Shown here piece after piece: positions 11,915 to 23,073 of a stretch of DNA of 64,000 nt; position 1 is the first letter of the stretch; each line of letters begins with the position of its first letter. The position numbers were made by a program, and so were the translations under genes. Origin of the DNA: Balamuthia mandrillaris (Eukaryota; Discosea; Longamoebia; Balamuthiidae); NCBI GenBank assembly GCA_031835245.1, contig JAVKOQ010000237.1:17399-81398 (forward strand), read 5' to 3'. The notes under the pieces were generated by a model. It saw only the letters and a list, made by a program, of their open reading frames with translations. It made no database searches and was not told the DNA's origin.

Positions 11915-13964
11915 ATGGAGCCGAACAAGCTGCTGTGGCGCTGGCGAGGAGGCGTCTCCCGCACGCCCTTTTCGAAGGCTTTCCACCCGTTCCAACAACG
12001 GGCAGCACGTGCCAGACAGTTGAACACCTTCTACTTCCCCGCCACCCCAAAACGAGATATGGCCTCACGCCGTCTGCCGCTTCTCTCGCCACCTTCTCGC
12101 GCAATCATCAACTGCGCTCCATTCCCACTTGCCGCTCCCTCTGTTGGTTCCTCTGTAGTTTCTCGTTATTCTTCTTCCTCCTTGTTACGAGGCCCAACGC
12201 TGAACTCTGTAGCCTCAGCGCGCTACTCTTTTCCTACTACCCGTTTTTTCGCTTCCTCGCGTTCGTTCTTGCTCTCGTCTGCCACTCCTTTTTCTTCTGC
12301 CAACAGACGAAACATCGCTGCTGCAGTCTCTTCTTACTCATGTTCTTCAGCCTCACGTCTGTATCATGCTACCCCAGAGGCTCAGCGGTCACGCCAACAA
12401 CAAAAAGGAGAAGAGCTGCTCGATGCTGAACCGATTGAAGCTGAAGTGATCCTTCCTGGCGGACAACAAAAACACAGCAAGACCAACAAAAGAACTGACA
12501 GCGACAACGAAGACTACCACTCCAGTCGCACAACTTCTTCCTCGTCTGATCAACAAGAAGAAACAGAAGAAGAAATAGGACGTCGTCGTGAAGCTCTCAA
12601 CTTATCGCAGCCAGCGAATATATCACTGAAAGAAGTGGGCATAGGGTTGTTGAAGTTGGGAGGCTTTGTGGTGGTTATCGGCGCTGTGGTCTCATTTGGC
12701 GTGGTAGCAGGCAGTGTGGCTCTCGTGGTTTACCTGTTGTACAGAGGAGCTCGTCTCATTTGGCCCTCTCGCTTCGGAGGGACTTCTCAAGCTTCGTTCG
12801 AGGAAGTGCAGGAGAGACAGCGACAGGGCTTGAAGGAGTGGAGCTATGAGGAACAGAAGAAGGCCAGAGAGGAAATAATGAGGAAGGAGAAGGAGGAGGC
12901 AAAGCGATTCCGTAAGACTTTGTTGGGGCGCCTTTACAGCTTCATTATCGACCGGTTACTGTTGAAGTTACAACGTGAATTAACTTTCAAGGCAATGAGC
13001 TCTATCGTTCTGAATACCAGCCCAGCTCTCATCGAAAAGGTCGGGGCTGGTATCAGCCCGCTTGAAATGGATGGCGTTGGTCACTACGCAGTACCTTATC
13101 CTCCCGTTATCATTCCCCTCTTCTCTCTGCTCTCTCTGCTCTCTCTGCTCTCTCTGCTCTCTCTGCTCTCTCTGCTCTGCCTCTCTGCTCTCTCTGCTGC
13201 TTGCTCTCTCTGCTCTCTCTGCTCTCTCTGCTCTCTCTGCTCTCTCTCCTCTCTCTCTCTCTCCTCTCTCTCTCTTCTACTCTCTTTTATCTCCTTTCTC
13301 TTTCTCTTTGACGAAATTTGTTGTACTACTCAGAAAATGGGAAAGAACGAAGTGCAAGACTACACCGATCCAGAAACGGGAGAGGCAAAGATTAAAATAA
13401 AGATGACGTATGGCGCGGTCAGCGAAGAGACCGGCAAGAAAATTAAGGTCCTGGCGTGTGGCATTGGCAACAAAGTAACTGTCGCTGAGGTAACCAAAGA
13501 ATGGGAGGAGGACCTCTATGATGATACTCCCTCCGAGATAAAGACTCCTGAAGACTTGGTCAAGTTTAGCAAAGCCATTAAACAGGTTTGCTGTCTTTTT
13601 TTTTTCTTTGTCTATTAACCGTTTATTCTTTTCGTTTGCTTTTTGCTAACAAAAAAAAAAGATGACGCAAAAATGGAACTGGGGGCTCACACAATTGGTG
13701 GTTTACTTTGAGGATGGAGAAGAAATGATTGTTTACAATGATCGCAACCATCATGGCGAGTTTGATAACGTGATGGGCATAGACCTTCGCACCAATGAAG
13801 AAGATGAAGATACAATAATGGAAGAGGAACAGCAAAAGAAGAGGAAAGAAAAGAGTAATGAAAAAGAAGAAGAAGAAGAAGAAGAAGAAGAAGAAGAAGA
13901 AGCACAAGTCATCGAGGCGGAAGTTGTCGATGAGAAGAAGAAGTATAAACGGAGCACTCGCTGA
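11915..13964 (+). CDS. Putative mitochondrial membrane protein, function unknown
   Basis: Exons 11915-13090, 13334-13585 and 13662-13964 join in phase 0 to 576 residues. The first 150 residues are rich in Arg, Ser and Ala with few acids, like a long mitochondrial presequence. A Gly/Val-rich hydrophobic stretch at about 250-285 (GGFVVVIGAVVSFGVVAG) is one or two membrane spans. It is followed by a charged coiled-coil-like helix (EEQKKAREEIMRKEKEEAKR) and a soluble domain containing ETGKKIKVLACGIGNKVTVAEVTKEWEEDLYDD and, in the last exon, KWNWGLTQLVVYFEDGEEMIVYND. The C-terminus has a poly-Glu run from (GAA)n. I do not recognise the soluble domain. An earlier in-frame TTG/CTG start was not used, because ATG 11915 begins the basic presequence. 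Confidence 0.6.
13121..13280 (+). repeat. CTCTCTGCT 9-mer tandem repeat in intron
   Basis: About 16 copies of a CTCTCTGCT-like unit grading into plain (TC)n, inside the intron 13091-13333. It begins about 30 nt after the donor GTACCT, and the acceptor end is not pyrimidine-pure. Confidence 0.85.
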
Positions 13965-13978
13965 AAGAAATGACATAC

Positions 13979-15189
13979 TTAATTAGAAGGATAGTGAAGA
14001 AGAAGATCTTCGTTAGGGACATAACGGGGCACGGAGGCTTCATAGCGGCTAAAGTATGCTCCTAGTTCTTCATGCTGAACCCTTACGTTTGGCTCCTCCA
14101 CCAACACGATATTTTCTTGTGCCACTTTTTTGTTTATGTGGTGAGAAGGAGAGAGAGAGAGAGAGAGAGAGAGAGTACCATAAGTGGTTTGATTGGGTCG
14201 GTCGCTTTCTTCGACGAGCACTTGGTAGAAAGGTTGGTCCTTCCCGTGTGGCAATCCATGCACTCCCATTTGTAGCATCCACCTTTGGACGTTGATGCGC
14301 TTTCGAGTTAACACCGAGGTTTTTTTTTTTAAAGAAAATAACAGACAAGAAGAACATGAGAGCAGGGAAAGGGAAGGGGTACATGTCGGATGCTTGGCAG
14401 GTCTCATCCCAGCCAAAAATAACGCCTCTATAACCTGCACGCATAACAACCCTCCTGAGGTAAGCAGGGGAGAGCAGAAGTTAAGAGAGGAGAAAGAGAA
14501 AGGCACCATAGAGCTTGTGAGAGATGATGGAGCCAACATGGAAGCGAATCTTTTCGTTGTGTTGCTTGGGTTTGATTTTCTTGGCTTCTCGCAATCGTGC
14601 CAGAAGCAGCTCTAACTCTAACCTAGCGTCACCCTCTTTCTCTTCCAGTATCTGCTTGCCATACTTAGTAAACACATTTGAAACATGGGAAAAGAAAAGA
14701 ACATAAAGCGAAGAAAGAAGAAAAAGTAACCTTGACCAAGAGGTCTTCTGCTTTTGTGAATTCCTCGATGAGAACATACATCTTCGCAAGGAGGAGCAAT
14801 TCATCTTCGCTTTGTCCAGGAAAGCAAGACAACAATCGAACCACCATCACTCGTTCTCCTGTAAAGTCTCGTTACTAAGAACTCGGGCTAACAAAAGTTT
14901 GGTAAAACGTACTCATCTGACGAGAGCTTTGGTAGATAACATTCAAATTGGAAAGCATTCTTTCGTAGAGGACAAATACGGAGACCGGACGAAAGTAGGC
15001 CGGTAGAATTTGCATCACACCAAAGCCACGAAGCATTTCTATGCATTCTTGGCGAGTGAGTTGTCTGCCTCGATTGTAAGCATCCACAAATACTTCCCTT
15101 TGCTTCTCACTGTCATACCATCGTAATAGGAAGTGGCCTATTTGCAACACATTAGCGAAAGATAGCAGCAAACACGTGACAAAAGAAGC

Positions 15190-15230
<41 letters not shown>

Positions 15231-16860
15231 ACATGGCATTGATATGAGATCCAGAACAATACCGAGTCTACGTGCTACAGCACTATATATAACACTAAGA
15301 GCTGCATTTGGAGAAGAATTAGCAAAGACTACTCCTTATTGTTATTGTTTTAAGACCTTCAAAAGGGAGAACTTACTGATAGGAATGCCAGTGTGCCGTT
15401 CCAACACATCATTCAGAAAACTGTTCTTAGGATCGTAGTAATGCTCCACCTCTCCTTTGAACTTAAGCTCATCAAAAAGGTAAGCATTCAGCTCTTCTAA
15501 AATCTCACCTTCACTCCATCCTTCCTTGTACGGATCCTTCCAATGCCACAATCTTTCAATAAAATCTTCATTTTCACTTTCTTCTTGTCCTTTCTTTCGT
15601 GTTGTCGTCGTTATATCGCTATCTTTTCGTTGCTTCTTATTCGCTCCTGAATCATCTTCTGCGTTTCTTGCTCGTGCCATCAGTCGTTTCTTCACAGCGA
15701 GAGCATAATCTGCCAACTTGCTGTAAATTTGTTGGGTGATACCCATTTGAAGACTGTACTTGAGGGCAGCTAACAAGGCTGCTCCTCGTTCCACTTCTGG
15801 CTCCTTTCCATCCACATACCATTCGGTATGCCTCCTCCGTCTTGCCTCCGCTTCATCCTTTATCTCTCCTTCCCCTTCTTCCTCTCCTTGCCTTTGTACA
15901 TTTCTCTCTTGTTCGGCCTCTTCGGCTTCTTCATCCTCTTCTTCACCTTCTGCTTGTTGCTGTTGCGCCCTGTTTGAAGGCTTATGCGAAGCGAGCAACA
16001 ACCTCCAATCCTGTTCGACGCTGTCCTCGCTGATCTCTCTCAACGCCACTCGCCCATAATAAATGTGGGTCAGGTGGTCATCCCTCTCCTTCTGCCAGCG
16101 CTCCAGCCGTCTTTGGATGCTCTCAAAGACGGACATGCCCAAGTCGCTTTGTTGTTTGAGCTTCTTTAGAGCAGTGTCGCGCGTCACTAGGTTGCACATT
16201 TGATGGAGCAACGGTTCAGCGCTCTTGTCTTTGTGTACTCGCTCGAAGAAGAGGGAACGCCAACGGTTGGTGGAGGGAGGAGAAGAAGAAGACGAGCGTA
16301 GAGAAGGAGAGGACTCAGAGGGCTGAGAAGATGGTGATGAAGAAGCAGAAGAAGTGGGTTGAAATGAAGCAGGAGCGGAAGAGGGCCACCATTGCCAACG
16401 CTCCAAGCAATGCTGTTGTTGTCGGGGTTGGCATCAGGATGAAAAGAAGCAGGAAAGAAGAAGAGAATGAAGAAGAAAGCAGAAAGAAACGACAATCAAA
16501 CCTTTCGCCTTGGAGGTGGAGGGCAAAAAAGAACACAATGTTGCGTGTATGGCAGGAGAAGATATTGTTAAGAAGAACAATAAAAACAAACTCGTGTCCA
16601 AAAGGGGGAAAGGTTTTTTTTGTGCAAAAAAACAGGCCTTGAACGAACCAAAGAGAGTTGGTGAAAGAGACTTCTCGCCAACGGCGGCAAGCGGCGGAGG
16701 CGCTCAGCAACCCACCCAAGTCCAAAAAGCTCATCGCCAACAGCAGCACTTCGGGCGGAAGGCACTCCGCGCTGAGCAAGATCGCTCCTCCTCGCGGCTC
16801 GTGGCCCTCGCTCCCTCCCTCCATAGCATCGTCGTCATTCGGTTGAGCCTTGGCAGCCAT
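13979..16860 (-). CDS. FBXO21: FBXO21-like F-box / SirB1 / YccV protein
   Basis: Exon 1 (ATG 16860) carries an F-box: CLPPEVLLLAMSFLDLGGLL and ACRRWREVSF. The next large exon (about 16400-15375) is a helical region with charged low-complexity inserts. It ends in YYDPKNSFLNDVLERHTGIPIS, the signature of the SirB1/transglutaminase-core-2 domain, which continues in small exons (FVDAYNRGRQLTRQEC). Then come FHVGSIISHKLY, GYRGVIFGWDETC and MGVHGLPHGKDQPFYQVLVEE, and the end ARYF-like GAYFSRYE..YVPNEDLLLHYP. These are the YccV/HspQ-like domain. This exact order occurs in animal FBXO21, a receptor of the SCF ubiquitin ligase. Stop TAA 13981-13979. Introns at 14178 and 15232 begin GTACT followed at once by (TC)n in sense. 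Confidence 0.88.
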
Positions 16861-17030
16861 CCTCCGTCGCTGAGTGCAACAAAACTTTTTCTTTTCTTTT
16901 TTAATATTTATTTTCTTTTGCGGCGCTGATATTTGTCGACTTTGAGATTGCGGCGAATTTCATAGCTACTCTACACGAAATTTATAGCGAAAATTCAACA
17001 AGTTTTCAACCCGCAAGTGTAGTACCCCTC

Positions 17031-17378
17031 ATGTCGACATTATTTAGGTGTCTCATCCTTTCAACTCTTGCTGCGTTTCCTGCAGTGATATTCCAAGTGG
17101 AGGGAAAGAGCGTGAGTTCCCATGGAATGGGAAAGGATAATGAAGAAGAACAACAACAAAAAGAAGACGAAGAAGAAGAACAAGAACAAGAAGAAGAAGA
17201 AGAAGAAGAAGAAGAAGAAGAAGAAGAAGAAGAAGAAGAAGAAGAACAAGAACAAGAAGAAGAAGAAGAACAAGAACAAGAAGAACAAGAAGAAGAACAA
17301 CAACAAGAACAAGAAGCAGAAGAACAAGAAGAGCAAGGTGGAAGGGGGTTTCGTTTTTTTTGTGTTTGTGACACTTGA
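17031..17378 (+). CDS. Doubtful 115-aa ORF: signal-like N-terminus plus poly-Glu/Gln
   Basis: ATG 17031 opens a frame with a hydrophobic start (LFRCLILSTLAAFPAVIF) that resembles a signal peptide. About 65 residues of almost only Glu with scattered Gln and Lys follow, encoded by the repeat. A short RGFRFFCVCDT end closes it at a TGA. It may be a real small secreted acidic protein or simply an open frame through (GAA)n. No homologue comes to mind and no intron is required. Confidence 0.2.
   Translation: MSTLFRCLILSTLAAFPAVIFQVEGKSVSSHGMGKDNEEEQQQKEDEEEEQEQEEEEEEEEEEEEEEEEEEEQEQEEEEEQEQEEQEEEQQQEQEAEEQEEQGGRGFRFFCVCDT
17142..17335. repeat. GAA/GAACAA/CAA trinucleotide-rich tract, ~195 bp
   Basis: Nearly uninterrupted GAA with interspersed CAA and GAACAA units. 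It stays open in five frames, so any ORF over it is weak evidence of coding. Confidence 0.9.
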
Positions 17379-17616
17379 TACCAACCAATGCGATGGCTCT
17401 CACTTCATCCGCAGTTGGTGAATGGTTGTGTGTCTGCATGGCTGCCTGGCTTAGCTTCTGAGCCAGACGTCTCATGTACATGGCATGTTGAGCTTGCAGC
17501 TGGTTGAGTTTAACAAAAAACTTTTTTCGGTGAGAAACATCCCCTTTCAAAGGAAGTGAACGCTCTGACACGAACCCAAAAGGATATTTCTGGGGCAAGC
17601 CGCATTTCAGGTTCAT
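17372..17616 (-). CDS. Doubtful small ORF or gene fragment, unrecognised
   Basis: From ATG 17616 a frame with normal composition runs about 80 codons (MNLKCGLPQKYPFGF, KKFFVKLNQLQAQHAMYMRR, SPTADEVRAIALVGIKC) and then enters the GAA repeat, where it is only Leu/Val. The first part looks protein-like (amphipathic helix QAQHAMYMRRLAQKL), so it may be the 5' exon of a gene or a fragment of a decayed one. An in-frame TAA sits five codons upstream of the ATG. No family recognised. Confidence 0.25.
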
Positions 17617-18092
17617 GATGCCGCAGTAGCCGTTTTAGAAAACGTGAACAGTCCATCGTTTGTGAGGAGGCATGGCTACTGCCCTTTGTCCAACCTCTTT
17701 CCACAGAGTTTCCACCACCACCACCCTTCGCGCCTAGTGGTCTCTCCCGCGATGTGGTCGCCTTTGGCATCTTCCCTCCTTTTGTTCTTCTGCGCAATGG
17801 TTTGGTTTGAAAGTGGTCCTTGTCGACACTAGTTTTCCCCGCTAAAAGTAGCAGAGCAGCGCAAGGACTTTGTTTGTTGCCTTTTTGTCCCTTGCCATTA
17901 ATCACATCCAGATTTAGAAAGATCAATCCCCCAAGGTATTAGGAGCCCAACCAACCTAGGCAATCGAGCAGAAAGATCTAGGGCTAAGAGACATCAGAAG
18001 AACAAACCCTAACCTAAGGTAAATTACTTTTTTGATCCCAAAATCCAAAAAAAAAAATAATAAAAACAAAAAAAGAAAGAAAGAAAGACACG

Positions 18093-18768
18093 ATGAGAAG
18101 GCTTGGCAGTGGTACCACCAGCATCTGCTCCCTCCGTTGCGGCGGCGCCCCCACGGCGCTCTCTCGCAGCTCGGGGTGGGGCGCAGCCGCGGGCCTCACC
18201 GCTCACGGCCGCTCCGCCGTCGGCTTGAGGCGCGGCACCGCCTCCTTGCTGCCCTTGCGCGGGGGCGGCGGCAACGAGAACCCCTGGGCCGTCATGCCCG
18301 AGAGCTACCAGTACGAGTTTGGGGACCCTAAACTCTACGACAACTGGAAAGGGGCGGTTCGTTGTTGTTTCTTTTTTTTATTATTTGTTTTTTTTTTTTT
18401 GGTTAGTTTATTTTTTGATGAAAAAAAAATATAAAAAATCAGTTGCCAGAAGATTTTGATATTAATCCAAGTCCAGAGAGTCAGGCCATGTCTCCGAGCT
18501 TTCCAGGACTGGACGCCAAGCCCTTCTTCTTGCACCCGACGTGGGCTGGCTTTGGCCCTTGGCTGGAGAGCGTGAAGAGCAACCTGGCGTTCGTGGGCAA
18601 GATTGGGCTGGTCCTTGGCGCTTGTTATTTATTGGACAGGTATGCCGAGTTGATCCGTGAGGACCCACAGGAGCCCGTCGTTGACTTTGTAAGCCCTACC
18701 TTTAACTCCTTTCATCTCTTATGTGTCCTTCTCTATGTTCACTTCTCTCCTCTTCTCTCTGTTTCTCC

Positions 18769-18824
<56 letters not shown>

Positions 18825-19153
18825 CTGTGTTGTTGTGCTCGCGCATTCTCTCTATGTTTCTCCGCTCTTCTCTCTTTCTCTCGCTCTCGTTCTCACACTT
18901 TCCTCTCTCTCTCTCTCTCTCTCTGTGATGTTGTGCTCACTCGTTGTCTCTCTCTCTCTCTCTCATACGTTATTGGCTGTGAACTAACTAACGTAACCCT
19001 GTTATTTCATGTTTACAGAAAGCGTTGAAGGATAATGATCCTCATGACACCAGCCTCTCAAAAGAGTACATTTATGGAGGACCATTGCCCGGTTACTTTA
19101 CAATTGAGGAAGGAGTAAAGCCTCTGTCTTCCTCCGCTGCTGATGTAGAGTAA
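18093..19153 (+). CDS. Small mitochondrial-type single-span protein, possibly complex I NDUFB8-like
   Basis: Exons 18093-18356, 18443-18688 and 19019-19153 join in phase 0 to 214 residues. The N-terminus is rich in Arg, Ser, Ala and Gly without acids (RRLGSGTTSICSLRCGG), like a mitochondrial targeting peptide. Then come a YQYEFGDPKLYDNWKG box, one hydrophobic segment (FVGKIGLVLGACYLLD, about residues 143-160) and a C-terminal KEYIYGGPLPGYFTIEEG. Accessory complex I subunit NDUFB8 has a similar size and plan: presequence, tryptophan/proline-rich loop, one span, and a tail with a GG motif. The match is weak and is offered as a guess. Intron 2 is a long run of (TC)n blocks. Confidence 0.55.
18700..18966 (+). 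repeat. (TC)n-rich intron filling, ~265 bp
   Basis: Several pure (TC)n blocks (about 18775-18805, 18900-18925, 18945-18965) are separated by degenerate copies containing TTTCTTTC and TGTTGTGCTCGC. They make up most of the intron 18689-19018. Confidence 0.85.
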
Positions 19154-19298
19154 AACTACTTTTTTCTTTCTTATTCAAATGAACTCTCTTTTTTTTTTTC
19201 CGGATCAGTTCTTCACTCGTTTCGTTTCTTTCTTCCTTTATTGTCGTTTCTTCTTCAGCCACCCAACGAAGGACGTAAAAGTATTTTCCACAGTTTAT

Positions 19299-22200
19299 TT
19301 ATATGCGCCTTGGATTTCTAATCATCTTCGCAAGTTCTTTACAACAAGCCGTGTTTAGCCGTTCTTGCAATGGTTCCTCGTCTTCAGCATCCTCCTCTAC
19401 TTCATGTTCTTCACAAAAGAGGTATTTCTCTTTCTCTTTCTCTATTGTTCTTCTCTCTTTTTTGCGTTGCTGTTGTTGCTTTACTTGTCGTTGTTGCCCA
19501 AAACAAAGTAGGAAGAGAGCACAGCGGAACCGTAACTCAAAGAGAGAATACGTCTGAGCAGTCTCCAAAAGGAACAGCACTGTCTCCCTGCTCAACAATG
19601 AGATGAGCATAGACTCGCATTCCCCGATGAGAGCAGGGACGAGGAACTGATTGGCATAAGACAACATTTCCAGAGCCTTAGATGGTTTGAATGTGACTTG
19701 CCGGGTGTAGAGGAAGCGGATGAGATGAAGCAACGTGCTGCGTCGTACATGAGGTATGTGAATCTCTGTTGCTGTGCTTTCTTGAAAGTGAGGGACCGAG
19801 TCATTGTGTTTGTTGTTCTGTTGGAACATGACTTTGAAGTAATCGCTGAACATGGAGAGAAGGATCTTATGCGCGTACACCACGTTCTTTTCTGCCTCCG
19901 CCACCTCCTCTTTCAATTCTTTTGACTTTCTCTTGTTCTTCTTTCTACTGTTGTTATTGCTATTGCCGTACCTGCTTATCTTCTTCTGCTTCCTCCTCTT
20001 CCGCTCCTCCTCTTTCGCTCGCTCTTCTGCAGAAGGGGGATCGAGTACGATGCAGATATCACTATAACGCTGATTGTCAACCAACCATGCAAACTCTGGA
20101 AAGATGGTTTGTTTCGTGGGCTCTGAAGTCGAAGATGATGTTTCGGGCAAGTGTATCTTATAGAGGTTTGCGAGCTGTCGCACCTTCTTCGATAAGTCTC
20201 GTTCTTGTGAACGGTGCAAGGACCGAACGTTACTGCCGCAATAGAGCTCTCGAATCAACGCACGAAAGGCTTGTGAGTCCCGCGTATCTTCCTTTGGCAC
20301 CACGTAGGTCTCGTTTTTCTCTACTTCTTCCTCCTGTAATTTTTTGCAGAGTTGAAGCTCGTCATCTTCGTCTTCACCATGGTTGGAAGGGAAAGAAGAA
20401 GAACGCTCGATCATTTGCTGCATAGCTTTGCCGCCGCGCGAATGGATAACGGCTTTGTGAACAGGTATTCTCTCCTTTCCAACCACGAACTCAAAGTCTT
20501 TGTGAGAAAAGAGTGAGAACGTTGAGAAAGGCAAGGCTTGAGGAGAGCTATGTGGGAGAACGACAGATATGAGAGAAGAGGAGCCAGAAAGTTACCTGTG
20601 AAGCAGCCACTATCAAACAAAGCGGCAAGTATGTTTTTGGCGTCTGGCACATCACCAGTGCCACCAGGCATCAGGCACGCGAACTTGGCCAACGAATATT
20701 CCTCATTGATTGGGTTGTTCAACGCAGAGTTTGAGTAACGTAACCTTCCTGCCGGCTTCTTGTTGTTGTTTTCATTGTTGTTGTTTTGCTGCTGTTCCTC
20801 ACCATTCTTTTTCGTGTTCTCCTTCACAGGTCGGCGATAGTCCTTCAGCCAACGCAGAGGAATGGCGGAGGACAGATGAGTGCAAAGCTGAGGAGCTTTA
20901 TCTCTCGCTGTCACCAACTGCTTCTCGCTCAGCGCGTTTTCAGTGGGAAGACGAATCAACAGTTGACGACGAAGCAGGAACGAGGAGGCGTGCTTCCCCA
21001 GCTCTCCTCCTGCGATTCTCTCCAACAGTACGAGCGCCACCTTTCTTCTTACATCTTGAGACAGTCTATCCATCTCGCTATCTTTCATTAAAGCCAACTG
21101 CATCGGCGATACTTCGCTCTTCTGCTGCTCTGCTCCTTCATCCCCGTCATCACCTCTTTGCAACTCGTTGATGTAGGGATAAACTAAAGTTTGAACATCA
21201 GCGTCGAGAAGCAACTCTACGGCCTCCCACCACCCGCATCGAATGGCGCGATGCAAGGGCAGCTCATTGCGATGAACCACTCTGGTGGCGCCTTCCACTT
21301 TGGCGATGAGCAGCCGGAGGATCTCGAGCCCTTCTCGTCTTCCAGCAGATACCGTCGATGATGATGAAGAAGAAGAAGAAGAAGAAGAAGAAGAAGAAGA
21401 AGAAGAAGAACAAGAAGAAGAAGAAGAAGAAGAAGAAGAAGAAGAAGAAGAAGAAGAAGAATGTGGGGGACAGAGTTGAGCGGCTTGATGAATAGGAGGA
21501 GCCAGAGTGAGATAAGAAGGGTAGTAAAAGTGTGTTCCTAACTCGCGAAGGTTGCTCCATTCTAGCAGCTGTTCTATAACTTTAACTCCTCTCTCTTTTT
21601 CCAGGGCTTTTTTTTTTAAAAAAAGGATGTAAGAGATTCAACCCAACAGAGAAGAACAGAGAGAAGAACAGGGAGAGGGAGGAAGCCAACCTTTTTGCAT
21701 AAAAGTATAACTGCATTTGGGCAAAGTCGCAAAGACTTTTCTGCGTCGCTCACACCACTCCAACAGGGCCGCATCGGAGACCCACTGTGCCTCCAACAGC
21801 CTCCCGTAACGTGCCGTCACTTCCTCCTGCGAGAGCGCTGAGCCTCCCCCCCGTTGCAACAACGCCGGCAAACGGAAGCAACGAAAGAGGCCGCTTGCTT
21901 TGAGGTTGGCCTGCAGGGAAGGACCCCAAGCCCTCAAAAAGGCCAACGACCCAACAAAGCAGCCGAGCAGAGGGACCACCCAACCGGCCAGCAACGTCCC
22001 TCTCGTCCAGCAGAGGGCTTCCGTGAGGAGCGAGAACCCGTTTTGCAGGCACGTCCAACCGAAGAGGAGGAGGAAGCTTTCAAGAGAGGGTTGGAGGAGC
22101 TGCCAAAGCAATGCCAGTTGGCGGTGAGGAGGCGGGTCGAGGAAGAGGTAGGCAAGAAGGATGAGAAGGAGGGAGAGAACGGCGGAGGAGAAGAGAAGCG

Positions 22201-22456
22201 GTCGTCGAAGGATGCCGTCCCTGCTCTGGGCGAAGAAATATCGTAGGGCTAGGAAACCACGCTTGGACGCTGCAGCGATCCAACCCCAAGCGACTTTAGG
22301 AGAGGAGGAAGAAGAAGCCGTGGAGGAGGAGGAGGAGGAGGCAGAGGCCGCGAGAGATGCCGAGGAATGCTTGCCCTCAACAAAAGGTTTACGTCCACCG
22401 CCTGGGGCCGCTCCCGCGCTTCTGTGACGACCTCGCCTTTGGGTCTTGCGTCCCAT
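19299..22456 (-). CDS. Membrane protein with ankyrin-like region and two BTB/POZ domains
   Basis: Exon 1 (ATG 22456) has a basic, Ser-rich start and three hydrophobic spans (LLFSSAVLSLLLILLAYLF; LLWQLLQPSLESFLLLFGW; LAGWVVPLLGCFVGSLAFL). After an intron near 21.65 kb, a large exon contains a poly-Ser run and an ankyrin-type HRNELPLHRAIRCGWWEAVELLLDADV, plus looser helical repeats. After an intron at about 20.6-20.5 kb come DFEFVVGKERIPVHKAVIHSRGG and SDICIVL..VVYAHKILLSMFSDYFKVMF, two BTB domains, with a large Lys-rich insert in the second, and a BACK-like helical end. Stop TAA 19301-19299. Ankyrin-BTB-BTB is the layout of ABTB1, an adaptor for CUL3-type ligases. The N-terminal membrane spans are not part of that family. 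An alternative is two adjacent genes, but the intron near 21.65 kb joins the frames. Confidence 0.65.
21363..21461. repeat. (GAA)n tract inside a coding exon (poly-Ser on the minus strand)
   Basis: About 100 bases of GAA with one CAA interruption. On the minus strand, in the frame of the ankyrin-BTB gene, it reads TCT, giving a run of Ser. The frame is open on both sides and the codons vary little, so it looks like a recent expansion. Confidence 0.8.
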
Positions 22457-22792
22457 GGTCGGTTGGTTTCTATTGTTTCTTTGTTTTCGTTTTTTTTTGT
22501 TTTTGTTTTTTTTTTTTTGCAGAGAGAAAAGTTTTCAGATACAGAGCCCTCTGTGGAGGAGACAAACCCCCATTACAGAGGCAAGGGTCGGCAGGACGGG
22601 TATATATATATATTAGTCATATAGGAATAGCCCTATATTTGAAAGCCCTAACCTTCCTTTTGTTCTCCAAAAAAAGAGGGTGCTTCCCACCGCCTTTTCG
22701 CTGATCAACATGGAGAAATCTCGCGGCCAGCCCCTTTGCCAAACCCCACAAAAATCTCCAAACGAGAAAGGGGGGGGGGGAAGGGGTCAAAG

Positions 22793-22824
<32 letters not shown>

Positions 22825-23073
22825 CTTCAAAAGGAAGCCCAACCAACTAACGAAGAGGAGGAGCAGGAAGCACAGTTTGAAAATTCAACAGCGCCTCTTA
22901 TTTTGTTGTTGTTCAAACAAACACATCGTTATACTAATTTCAACTCTTCCCTATCTGTCTATTGGTACCTGTGTAACCTTTTTTTTTCCCCCTTTGTTGC
23001 AGCTGTCTAAACACCCTAACCTCATTGCTAACTTGGCATAGAGCAGAGATTCCAAGCAACCAAAACGCAAGGG
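22457..23073. promoter_or_regulatory. Divergent intergenic region
   Basis: 617 bases between two divergent ATGs. It has T runs (22490-22520), an alternating TATATATATATA near 22600, a G10 run near 22771 followed at once by (GA)n at 22796-22821, and T9/C-rich sequence just before the rightward gene. No coding exon recognised. Both promoters are expected here. Confidence 0.5.

Larger units (their letters stand above)
16861..18092. other. Gap with doubtful ORFs and a long GAA/CAA repeat
   Basis: No gene here is secure. The FBXO21-side flank (16861-17030) is AT-rich with GCGAATTTC/GCGAAAATTC boxes. Two small ORFs and a 200-bp GAA-type repeat are listed separately. From 17930 to 18092 there is A-rich leader-like DNA before the next start codon. 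Confidence 0.5.

Noticed and set aside
15760-16059. Plus-strand Ser/Ala/Cys-rich ORF
   Set aside because: Antisense of the charged linker in the FBXO21-like gene.
17122-17421. Lys/Asn-only frame on the plus strand and Phe/Leu-only frames on the minus strand
   Set aside because: All are shadows of the GAA/CAA repeat, which stays open in most frames.
17640-17930. Possible gene opposite the doubtful minus-strand ORF
   Set aside because: Short frames only, no consistent splice sites, no recognisable domain on either strand.
22367-22704. Plus-strand ORF ending in a YIYISHIGIA-type stretch
   Set aside because: It crosses the divergent promoter region and T runs, has no domain, and overlaps the minus-strand first exon.
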